The notes beneath the pieces were generated by a model. It was given only the letters and a program-made list of their open reading frames with translations, made no database searches and was not told the DNA's origin. From Rhodospirillaceae bacterium (GTDB lineage Bacteria; Pseudomonadota; Alphaproteobacteria; UBA7985): a stretch of DNA of 13,125 bases. The translations under genes and the position numbers were made by a program. Positions 7,312 through 13,125 of this stretch are shown piece after piece. The first letter of the stretch is position 1; the number at the start of each line of letters is the position of its first letter. The stretch is taken from positions 1 to 13,125 of the forward strand of contig PAFB01000093.1 in the NCBI GenBank assembly GCA_002700865.1, in the 5' to 3' direction.

Positions 7312-7542
7312 CTATCCAGTCTCGGCGCGAGTCTGCTGGGTCTGCAGGCACACAGTCAGCACGGGGTATTGTGGGTTTTGGATGGCGGTTTCTACGGTCT
7401 GGTCGAGGCCACGCTGCAAGGCATCGACCCGCTTAACCTCGATTTCTGCAGCCCGGCATAAAGCTTCAGTCTGCATCGGCACCTGCACGGTCTCCGTCAC
7501 ACCTTCTGCAAGCAGAAAAACAACCAAAAGTACCCACGCCAT
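7312..7542 (-). CDS. Small exported protein of unknown function (76 aa)
   Basis: I do not recognise this protein. It is supported as a gene by a strong ribosome-binding site, GGGAGAG (minus strand, 7556-7550), exactly 7 nt before the ATG. The N-terminus is typical of an export signal or membrane anchor: hydrophobic residues 2-12 (AWVLLVVFLLA), then the polar remainder. No basic residue precedes the hydrophobic stretch, which is unusual for a signal peptide. Two cysteines (29 and 65) could form a disulfide in the periplasm. The mature part is predicted to be helical with many Gln and Thr. It ends with a TAG stop and lies downstream of the arsR gene on the same strand, with a 112-nt gap. Confidence 0.65.
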   Translation of the reverse strand: MAWVLLVVFLLAEGVTETVQVPMQTEALCRAAEIEVKRVDALQRGLDQTVETAIQNPQYPVLTVCLQTQQTRAETG

Positions 7543-7621
7543 ACAGAAACTCTCCCGATCGAACGCAGACAGTCCTAGGCGGGTGACAGGCTTTGGGGCA
7601 AGGGGCTTGTTTTTGAGAGCG

Positions 7622-7635
7622 TGCGCGGTTGCGCA
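7622..7635. other. Short stem-loop downstream of the arsR gene
   Basis: TGCGC and GCGCA pair around a 4-nt loop, 20 nt after the stop of the ArsR-type regulator gene on the minus strand. No U-tract follows on that strand (CGCTCTCAAAAAC), so it does not qualify as a classic intrinsic terminator. Rest of 7543-7654: nothing else seen. Confidence 0.25.
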
Positions 7636-7654
7636 GGGATGGGAAGGCGGCGGG

Positions 7655-8056
7655 TCAGTCTTGCCGGGTAAAGTGATCTTTGATCAGCGGCAGAAACTCA
7701 CGCACGCGATTTGAGGCCAACCGATAGAACACGGTCTTCCCCTCACGCCGGTACTCGACCAGATTGGCTTCACGCAGTCGCCCGAGCTGCTGGGAAACAG
7801 CGGGTTGGCGCAGGTTGAGTTGGTCGGCGAGAGCCGTCACAGGTTGTTCACCTGCCTGCAGCAGAGTTAACAGCGCCAGCCGGTTCTCGTTGGACAAAGC
7901 CCGCAGGAACAGGGTCGCTTCCTCCACGTTGATTGGCTTGGCAACCTCTGCACTGTTGGGCAAAGCATCAGCAGCGCTTGAATTATCGTCGTAGACGATG
8001 TCTTCAGCTAACTGACGCGGCAATTGCCCGGACTCTAACTCTGATGAAGCAGACAT
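7655..8056 (-). CDS. ArsR-family winged-helix transcriptional regulator without cysteines
   Basis: Probable dimeric DNA-binding repressor. Residues about 45-128 form an ArsR/SmtB winged helix: FLRALSNENRLALLTLL (helices 1-2), recognition helix LRQPAVSQQLGRLREANLV (82-100), and wing EYRREGKTVFYRL (101-113). The first 44 residues are an acidic, probably disordered extension. There is no cysteine in the whole protein and only one histidine (127), so the usual metal-thiolate and persulfide sensing chemistry is not possible in its known form; the inducer is unknown. It is divergently placed from the efflux genes, and a perfect palindrome overlaps its likely promoter, which points to autoregulation and possibly pump control. 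The ribosome-binding site at the ATG is weak. A GTG at codon 44 would give a core-only protein of 90 aa. Confidence 0.9.
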   Translation of the reverse strand: MSASSELESGQLPRQLAEDIVYDDNSSAADALPNSAEVAKPINVEEATLFLRALSNENRLALLTLLQAGEQPVTALADQLNLRQPAVSQQLGRLREANLVEYRREGKTVFYRLASNRVREFLPLIKDHFTRQD

Positions 8057-8085
8057 ATACGCTCGACTGTTAATACTCCCAAGAC

Positions 8086-8113
8086 CCTATATTAAGTCTT
8101 CTCTAATATACAA
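8086..8113 (-). promoter_or_regulatory. Candidate promoter of the arsR-family gene
   Basis: On the minus strand TTGTAT (8113-8108) and TATAGG (8091-8086) are separated by 16 nt and lie 29 nt before the ATG at 8056. The spacer is filled by the TATATTA-N9-TAATATA palindrome. Both hexamers are imperfect; support comes from position and from overlap with the likely operator. Confidence 0.4.
8088..8110. promoter_or_regulatory. Perfect palindromic operator candidate for the ArsR-family regulator
   Basis: TATATTA (8088-8094) and TAATATA (8104-8110) are perfect inverted repeats with a 9-nt spacer, 32 nt upstream of the arsR-type start and about 170 nt upstream of the adaptor gene. AT-rich dyads of this size are typical targets of dimeric ArsR-family proteins. 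It lies over the candidate arsR promoter, so binding would block RNA polymerase. Binding by this protein is inferred. Confidence 0.6.
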
Positions 8114-8184
8114 GATACTGATCGACTGGAAAGTCACTTTATAAGATCGTTTTAGGGCGGTGTCAGACTTGCGAAAACAGGTGC

Positions 8185-8213
8185 TTCAATTCCTGCTTGT
8201 TAGGACCCATATA
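8185..8213 (+). promoter_or_regulatory. Weak candidate promoter of the efflux operon
   Basis: TTCAAT (8185-8190) and CATATA (8208-8213) have a 17-nt spacer and lie 68 nt before the adaptor ATG. Both boxes deviate from consensus, and the palindrome lies about 75 bp upstream of the -35, so simple steric repression would not apply. Listed as the best candidate only. Confidence 0.22.
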
Positions 8214-8281
8214 GAGCAGCGAATTGGGGTACTTTTCTGTAATCCATCACCTAATCGAAATCTGGGACGAGAGACTCACCC

Positions 8282-9388
8282 ATGGCTATACGCGGGATAT
8301 TGATCGCGCTGATCATCTTCATGGCTGTCGCCATGGGGATGGTTATGAACATCATGCGCGGATCAACGCCGGTCGAGAACAATCCGCCGGCTCAATTGGT
8401 AACTGAAGACACCGCTCTGGATGTTCGCACCAAAGTCTTTGCGGAAGAAACCCTGGTTCGGACCATCGAATTGGCGGGCCAGACCGAGGCTAACCGCCGC
8501 GAAACCGTGCTGGCTCAGTCCGGCGGAACGCTGGCGGAGGTGCGCGCGGACAAGGGCGATATTGTTGCTGCGGGTGACGTCATTGCCGTGATCACCGCCG
8601 CGGCCCGGGACGACAGCTTGCGCCAGGCCGAAGCAGCGCTGGAGGCGGCGCGGGTCGAACTCGAAGCCACCACAAAACTGGTCGAAGAAGGCTTCGCTGC
8701 CCGTAACTCACTGGTTACCGTCCAGTCAGCCTATGAGACTGCTGCTGCGGGACTGGAGCAAGCGCGGGAGCAGATTTCCGACCTCGACGTCAAATCGACG
8801 CTCAGCGGAATCGTCGAAAACCGCATCGCGCAGATTGGCGGCTTCGTTGGTTCGGGCGATCCAGTCATGGCCATAACGTCTTTGGACCCGATGATCGTAA
8901 GCGCCGACGCCGGCGAGCGGCAGGTGGCTGAATTTGCTATTGGTCAAGCCGCAACGGTTGAACTGGCCACGGGACAGGTGGTTGGGGCCAAAATCTCCTA
9001 CATCTCGCCTTTTGCCGATGCTGCCACGCGTACCTTCGAAATCGAAGCCGAAGCGCCCAATGCAGATTACAAACTCTTTGAAGGGGTTTCCGCAACCATG
9101 CAGGTCGACAAGCCGACAACCGGCTTGCACTACGTCCCGACCGGATTGCTGCAACGCGCGTCAAGTGGTCGCCAGGGGCTGTACTCCGTGGTCGAGGGCA
9201 ACACCGTTGCCTTTACCCCGGTCAAGGTCATATCAGCGGATGATAAAGGCAGTTGGGTTGAGGGCCTGAATGGGGATGTTACCCTGATTACGGTTGGACA
9301 GGCGTCCGTGAAGGCGGGACAGATGGTTAATCCGGTCGATGAGTCCGTGGTTGAGCAAATGACCGCTGAAGAGCGTATCAGCGACTAG
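8282..9388 (+). CDS. RND efflux periplasmic adaptor (membrane fusion protein)
   Basis: Inner-membrane-anchored adaptor that links the RND permease to an outer-membrane channel. It is 368 aa with an N-terminal anchor (about 4-24), then a lipoyl domain in two halves (about 73-104 and 171-197) separated by a short alpha-helical hairpin (106-168, Ala/Glu-rich). A beta-barrel follows (about 203-275, ending FEGVSATMQV), then a membrane-proximal domain (about 285-350, with GLYSVVEGNTVAFTPVKV). The anchor is a transmembrane helix, not a lipobox. The ATG is at 8282, with GAGAG upstream. It is the first gene of the plus-strand efflux cluster; 89 nt separate it from the permease. No outer-membrane channel gene is seen in the window. 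Substrate unknown. Confidence 0.93.
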   Translation: MAIRGILIALIIFMAVAMGMVMNIMRGSTPVENNPPAQLVTEDTALDVRTKVFAEETLVRTIELAGQTEANRRETVLAQSGGTLAEVRADKGDIVAAGDVIAVITAAARDDSLRQAEAALEAARVELEATTKLVEEGFAARNSLVTVQSAYETAAAGLEQAREQISDLDVKSTLSGIVENRIAQIGGFVGSGDPVMAITSLDPMIVSADAGERQVAEFAIGQAATVELATGQVVGAKISYISPFADAATRTFEIEAEAPNADYKLFEGVSATMQVDKPTTGLHYVPTGLLQRASSGRQGLYSVVEGNTVAFTPVKVISADDKGSWVEGLNGDVTLITVGQASVKAGQMVNPVDESVVEQMTAEERISD

Positions 9389-9450
9389 ACCCACCGCTCG
9401 CCGCCAACCAATATTCACCCCAACTCGAACCCCAACCCCGTCCTTCAGAC
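9389..9450 (+). promoter_or_regulatory. C-rich, G-poor intercistronic segment (possible Rho loading site)
   Basis: The 62 nt after the adaptor stop contain 32 C and only 6 G on the transcribed-sense strand, with no stable stem-loop. Such C-over-G, unstructured RNA is characteristic of rut sites, so partial Rho-dependent termination between adaptor and permease is conceivable. A repeat ACTCGAA occurs at 9423-9429 and 9454-9460. Composition is seen; function is inferred. Confidence 0.25.
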
Positions 9451-9477
9451 CAGACTCGAAAAGAAGAGACAAAACCG

Positions 9478-10449
9478 ATGATGAACTCGATCATTGAGGC
9501 CATGCTCCGCTACAACCGGACGGTTCTCACGCTGCTTGTCGCGCTGTTTGGTGCTGGTGTTTACAGCTGGTTTATCCTGCCCAAAGAGGCTTTCCCCAAC
9601 GTCACCTTCCCCTCGATCTACGTCTCTGTGTATCAGAACGGCATTTCGCCCGAAGACGCCGAAGACAAGCTGATCAAGCCGCTGGAAGGAGAGCTTTCGG
9701 GGGTTGATGGTCTCAAGACCATGACGTCTACCGCCTCTCAGGGATACGCCAACGTCGTGTTGGAATTTGAAGCGGGGTTCGATGAGGAAAAGGCCGAAGA
9801 CGACATTCGTCTGGCCGTTGACCGTGCCAAACCCGACTTGCCCGAAGACGCAAACGAGCCTGTCGTTACCCCGATCAATCTCGCCGAACAGCCCATCCTC
9901 GTCTATGGCCTGACGGGACCTGTGCCGGAAAAAACGCTGGTTGATTTTGCCAAAGACCTGAAGACCGCCATCGAAGTTTTGCCTGGCGTTCTTGAAGTGA
10001 CACTGGGCGGGGATCGCGAGCGGGTCATTGAAGTGGTCATACGGCCTGCGACGTTTGAAAGCTACAACCTCGACATCAACCAAGTCGCCTCGGCCATCAC
10101 CAATGCCAACCAACTGGTGGTCACGGGCACCACGGAGTCATCCTCGGGTGCTTTCGATATTGAGTTGCCCGGCGAGTTGCAGGGCATCAAATCGCTCGAA
10201 GACCTGCCAATTATGGTTGATGGCAACTCCATTATCCGGTTTTCCGACATTGCCGAAATTCGCGACACCTTTCGCGATGCCAGCAACTACGCGCGGGTCA
10301 ACGGCCAGCCTTCGGTATCGATTTCCGTATCCAAGCGCACGGGGACCAACACGCTCGATGTAACCGCCCGGATCAAAGCGGTCATTGAAGCCGCGACAAC
10401 CGGCACGGACATCACCGCCACAGCCGATACCAGCAAGGAGACGAGCTGA
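9478..10449 (+). CDS. RND efflux permease, N-terminal subunit (TM1 plus first porter module)
   Basis: This 323-aa protein matches only the first third of an AcrB-like permease. TM1 lies at about 15-34, followed by the conserved PKEAFPNV segment and the PN1 region (about 40-135, with VYQNGISPEDAEDKLIKPLE). PN2 comes next (about 136-320, including GDRERVIEVVIRP and the VASAITNANQLVVTG segment). The chain stops just where a one-piece permease would enter TM2, so it should have its N-terminus in the cytoplasm and its C-terminus in the periplasm. Two adjacent ATGs (9478, 9481) follow an AAGAAGAGA purine run. Its TGA overlaps the ATG of the next gene, and both are needed for a complete trimeric pump. 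If the split proves unique to this strain it would be a broken gene, but the ribosome-binding site at the junction argues for real translation. Confidence 0.88.
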   Translation: MMNSIIEAMLRYNRTVLTLLVALFGAGVYSWFILPKEAFPNVTFPSIYVSVYQNGISPEDAEDKLIKPLEGELSGVDGLKTMTSTASQGYANVVLEFEAGFDEEKAEDDIRLAVDRAKPDLPEDANEPVVTPINLAEQPILVYGLTGPVPEKTLVDFAKDLKTAIEVLPGVLEVTLGGDRERVIEVVIRPATFESYNLDINQVASAITNANQLVVTGTTESSSGAFDIELPGELQGIKSLEDLPIMVDGNSIIRFSDIAEIRDTFRDASNYARVNGQPSVSISVSKRTGTNTLDVTARIKAVIEAATTGTDITATADTSKETS

Positions 10450-10451
10450 TG
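10435..10451 (+). promoter_or_regulatory. Near-perfect ribosome-binding site and TGATG stop/start junction inside the RND permease
   Basis: AAGGAG at 10435-10440 lies 8 nt before the ATG at 10449, the ideal spacing. The stop of the N-terminal half (TGA 10447-10449) shares its A with that ATG. This combination decides the start of the second chain and predicts translational coupling, giving roughly equal amounts of both halves. Confidence 0.75.
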
Positions 10452-13061
10452 GAATCGCTCCAAGACCTCATCGTTGCAACCAACTCCTACGATGACTCAA
10501 TCTTTGTCGCCACCATGCTTGGCGACCTGATCAACAACGTCGCCTTTGCTGTCCTGCTGGTGATGATTGTGGTGGTGGCAATCCTTGGCCTCCGTTCCGC
10601 GCTGCTGGTCGCCATTTCCATCCCTGGCTCCTACATGATTGGCTTTATTGCCCTGAACATGATGGGGCTCAGTGCGAATATCGTGGTGCTGTTTTCGCTG
10701 ATTCTGGCCTCAGGAATGCTGGTCGATGGCGCGGTCGTGGTGACGGAGTATGCCGATCGAAGGCTGTCTGAAGGTGCCACCATGAAACAGGCCTACGGTG
10801 ACGCCGCCAAGCGCATGTCCTGGCCCATCATTGCCTCGACGGCCACAACGCTCATCGTATTTGCGCCGCTGCTGTTCTTCCCCGGCTTCACCGGTCAGTT
10901 CATGAAGTACCTGCCGATCACGCTGCTTGTCACGCTGTCCGGTTCCTTGCTGATGGCGCTGTTCTTCGTGCCCACCATGGGTGCCAACTTCCGTCCGTTT
11001 TTCTCCGTCATTATCCTGTTGCTTGCTATCAGCAGCGGTGTTGCGGTGATGATGATGGGCGTCAATGGCACGCTGGTCACGGCGCTGTCTGGTATGGGAG
11101 TCGTCCTGCCAGAAAGCGCGGCTGTACCGGTCGGGATGATGATGGCGTTGCTGACTGTGCTGCTGATCTATTTTGTGGTGCGCCCGCTGGTATTCATGCT
11201 GATCGGCGATCCCAAGCAAACCCGAACGGTCGAAGAGGCATCCGATCCCCGCAATGCCCGCGGGCTGGCACGGGTCTACGTGGCGGTCATCGGCCAGCTG
11301 CTTAAAGCGCCAATCATGGTGGCTGTGCTGGGCCTGTTGGTTCTGGTGTTTTCCTTTGTCTTCTACGCCTCCCGCAACATTCCGACTGAGTTCTTCCCTG
11401 AAACCGAGCCGGACAGCGCCAACATCTACATCAAGGCGCGCGGCAACCTGTCCATCGATGAGAAGGACTATCTGGTCAGTCAGGTCGAAGACGTCGTTTA
11501 CGATCTGGCCCTTGCCAACGGTGAGTTCTCGGCAATTTCCGCGCGTTCCCAGAGTGGCGGCACGACCAACTCGGCCATCCCTGAGTCTGAAGACACCATC
11601 GGCTCGATCCAGCTGACTTTCGTGGATTACTTCAACCGCACGCGCCCCATCGCGGACGTGCTGCAGGAAGTGCGTGATCGCACGGATCACTTTGCCGGGG
11701 TTCAAGTCGAAATCCTTGCTGTCGCCGGTGGCCCGCCATCGGGCAAAGCGGTCCAGCTGAGACTGCGTTCTGAAGACGGCGCCCTGCTGCGCCGTGAGCT
11801 GGAGCGTGTGCGGGTGCTGATGCAGGCCAATGAAAACCTCGTTGATATCGAGGACGGTTTGCCGCTGCCCGGCACCAAGATTTCCGTCGATCTCAAAGAA
11901 GCCGATGCGCAGCGGCTGGGCGTCACAGCGTTCCAGATCTCGCAATATATCCAGATGACCAACGACGGTTACATCGTCGACAGTATCCGCCTTGACGGTT
12001 CCAACGATGAAACCGATATCGTTTTCCGCTTCCCGCCAGAGTTCCGGTCGATTGATCAGTTGGACAAAATCCGGATCAACACGTCGGGCGGAACCGTGCC
12101 GATTGCCAACCTCGTCGATTTCAGCATCGATGAGCGCACCAGCCTGATCACCCGCATCGACGAACGCCGGGCCTACACCATGTCCGCAAACATCGCTGAG
12201 CCCAAGCCCGGCGAAACCAAGGCGGCAACGTCTACGGTCGTTGAAGAGCTGACAGCCGCGCTGCAAGAGGCCCGTATTGACCCGGATGTCAGCTGGACCT
12301 TCGTGGGCGATAATCAGGACCAGCAGGAAGCCTTCAGCTTTTTGGCCAGTGCCTTTGCGATGGCATTGGTGGGCATGTTTGCCATTCTGATTACCCAGTT
12401 CAACAGCTTCTACCGCGCCATGTTGATCCTGACCGCGGTTGCGATGTCGCTACCCGGTGTAATGTTTGGCCTGATCATTACCAACTCTGGCTTCGGGGTC
12501 TTTACCTTCATCGGTGTGGTGTCGCTGGCTGGGGTTGTTGTGAACAACAACATCGTTCTGGTCGATACCTTCGCCGCACTGGAGCGCGAGAAAAAGCCGC
12601 GCAGTATCGATGAGTATCGGCGATTGATCATGCTCACCGGGGCGCAGCGCTTGCGGCCTATCATGATCACCACCATCACGACCATTCTCGGCCTGCTGCC
12701 TTTGGCCGTTGGGATTGGGGTCGATTTCCAGAACTTTGTAATCACGGGCGTTGATCTGACGCCGCTGACCGGGTTACCGCTGGTTGGAGACTTCATCGCC
12801 GAACTGAACGCCAAAGAAGGCGTTGTCAGCCAGGCTTCATCGTCTTCGCAGTGGTGGAAAGGCATGAGTCAAGCCATTGCCTTTGGCCTGCTGTTCTCAA
12901 CCGTCGTCTCGCTCTTTTTTACGCCATCCATGCTGATGATCCAATCACGCCTGGAAGTACGCAAGGTTGCCGGCAGACCTTCGAGCCGCAGTCGGCTTGA
13001 ACGTCAGGCAGCGAAAGCGCGGGCAAAGGGCACCATTGGTGGTGTTGTCGCCTCTTCCTGA
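10449..13061 (+). CDS. RND efflux permease, C-terminal subunit (TM2 to TM12 plus second porter module)
   Basis: This 870-aa protein continues the permease from the pre-TM2 helix onward. TM2-TM6 are at about 31-48, 51-73, 75-98, 124-144 and 154-177. Two extra hydrophobic stretches follow (183-204, 226-252) that AcrB-type proteins do not have. TM7 is at 286-308, the PC1/PC2 porter region at about 309-630, and TM8-TM12 at about 631-651, 658-680, 683-707, 736-758 and 806-831. A basic cytoplasmic tail runs from 833. TM4 has GMLVDGAVVV with Asp93 (AcrB Asp407), but AcrB Asp408 is Gly94. TM10 has GVVVNNNIVLVD with Asn699 in place of AcrB Lys940. Arg734 and Thr741 match AcrB Arg971 and Thr978. The first 48 residues contain five acids and no Lys or Arg. 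Proton-driven export is the family role; substrate and ion are unknown. Confidence 0.9.
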   Translation: MESLQDLIVATNSYDDSIFVATMLGDLINNVAFAVLLVMIVVVAILGLRSALLVAISIPGSYMIGFIALNMMGLSANIVVLFSLILASGMLVDGAVVVTEYADRRLSEGATMKQAYGDAAKRMSWPIIASTATTLIVFAPLLFFPGFTGQFMKYLPITLLVTLSGSLLMALFFVPTMGANFRPFFSVIILLLAISSGVAVMMMGVNGTLVTALSGMGVVLPESAAVPVGMMMALLTVLLIYFVVRPLVFMLIGDPKQTRTVEEASDPRNARGLARVYVAVIGQLLKAPIMVAVLGLLVLVFSFVFYASRNIPTEFFPETEPDSANIYIKARGNLSIDEKDYLVSQVEDVVYDLALANGEFSAISARSQSGGTTNSAIPESEDTIGSIQLTFVDYFNRTRPIADVLQEVRDRTDHFAGVQVEILAVAGGPPSGKAVQLRLRSEDGALLRRELERVRVLMQANENLVDIEDGLPLPGTKISVDLKEADAQRLGVTAFQISQYIQMTNDGYIVDSIRLDGSNDETDIVFRFPPEFRSIDQLDKIRINTSGGTVPIANLVDFSIDERTSLITRIDERRAYTMSANIAEPKPGETKAATSTVVEELTAALQEARIDPDVSWTFVGDNQDQQEAFSFLASAFAMALVGMFAILITQFNSFYRAMLILTAVAMSLPGVMFGLIITNSGFGVFTFIGVVSLAGVVVNNNIVLVDTFAALEREKKPRSIDEYRRLIMLTGAQRLRPIMITTITTILGLLPLAVGIGVDFQNFVITGVDLTPLTGLPLVGDFIAELNAKEGVVSQASSSSQWWKGMSQAIAFGLLFSTVVSLFFTPSMLMIQSRLEVRKVAGRPSSRSRLERQAAKARAKGTIGGVVASS

Positions 13062-13075
13062 GCAAAGGTCGAAAC

Positions 13076-13125
13076 ATGATCATCAAAGAAGCCTTCAAGA
13101 AGCTGCAGGCTGAATTGCCTGCAGC
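13076..13125 (+). CDS. Start of an unidentified gene, cut by the window end
   Basis: An ATG 14 nt after the permease stop, preceded by AAAGG, opens a frame that runs to the window edge (MIIKEAFKKLQAELPA). The close spacing suggests the same operon. Sixteen residues are too few to assign a function. Confidence 0.55.
   Translation, partial: MIIKEAFKKLQAELPA
13102..13125. repeat. 9-bp perfect inverted repeat at the start of the last gene
   Basis: GCTGCAGGC (13102-13110) and GCCTGCAGC (13117-13125) pair around TGAATT. The hairpin would lie over codons 9-17 of the partial gene. It ends at the window edge, so any extension cannot be seen. It may be chance within coding sequence. Confidence 0.5.

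Noticed and set aside
7284..7427. 47-codon plus-strand frame starting after the TATAAT box
   Set aside because: No ribosome-binding site, Arg/Ser-rich product, and antisense to the better-supported small exported protein.
9445..10113. 222-codon minus-strand open frame opposite the first permease chain
   Set aside because: Antisense shadow; sequence resembles no protein family and runs through the adaptor-permease gap.
10430..10451. Programmed ribosomal frameshift joining the two permease frames
   Set aside because: No slippery heptamer is present, and a good ribosome-binding site with a TGATG overlap explains expression more simply.
10710..12266. 518-codon open frame on the minus strand opposite the permease
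   Set aside because: The product is His/Gln/Arg-rich without recognisable domains, lies entirely antisense to a well-supported RND permease, and reflects codon bias of the real gene.

Overview
The window looks like a chromosomal piece of a Gram-negative alphaproteobacterium. The evidence is a moderately GC-rich base composition, a short-form Ppx/GppA directly coupled to rlmE and followed by guaB and guaA, a DUF2799-type lipoprotein, and an inner-membrane RND pump whose sequence style is alphaproteobacterial. I cannot name the order safely. Hyphomonadales/Parvularculales-like bacteria are a guess only. I see no rRNA, tRNA, CRISPR array, insertion sequence or prophage gene.

Left two thirds (about 133-8056), all on the minus strand. 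Transcribed right to left: a Cys-free ArsR-family repressor, a very small exported protein, a DUF2799 lipoprotein, the tRNA U34 hydroxylase TrhO, a Ppx/GppA phosphatase with long basic tails, the 23S rRNA methyltransferase RlmE (its start codon overlaps the Ppx/GppA stop as TAATG), IMP dehydrogenase GuaB and GMP synthase GuaA. GuaB and GuaA are the two consecutive enzymes from IMP to GMP. Ppx/GppA is a (p)ppGpp/polyphosphate-type phosphatase. RlmE and TrhO modify ribosomal and transfer RNA. The block therefore joins GTP supply, stringent-response metabolism and translation. The first 132 bases are AT-rich and hold three copies of AGTTACAAA around a TTGACA-type leftward promoter that would serve a gene outside the window.

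Right third (about 8057-13125), plus strand. Divergent from the arsR gene is a tripartite-efflux-type cluster: a membrane fusion (periplasmic adaptor) protein, then an RND permease that is not one chain but two. The first chain (9478-10447) holds TM1 and the first periplasmic porter module. The second (10449-13061) holds everything from TM2 onward. The two meet at a TGATG stop/start with an AAGGAG ribosome-binding site 8 nt before the second ATG, so the split looks translated on purpose rather than a plain frameshift. The second chain also carries a hydrophobic insertion between TM6 and TM7 that would add two membrane spans. The divergent intergenic region contains a perfect TATATTA-N9-TAATATA palindrome lying over the likely arsR promoter, which suggests autoregulation and possibly control of the pump. 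A further gene begins at 13076 and is cut by the window end.

The most noteworthy item is the two-chain RND permease, with an apparently duplicated junction, a negatively charged N-terminus on the second chain suited to an outside location, and two extra membrane spans. No other unusual system was recognised.
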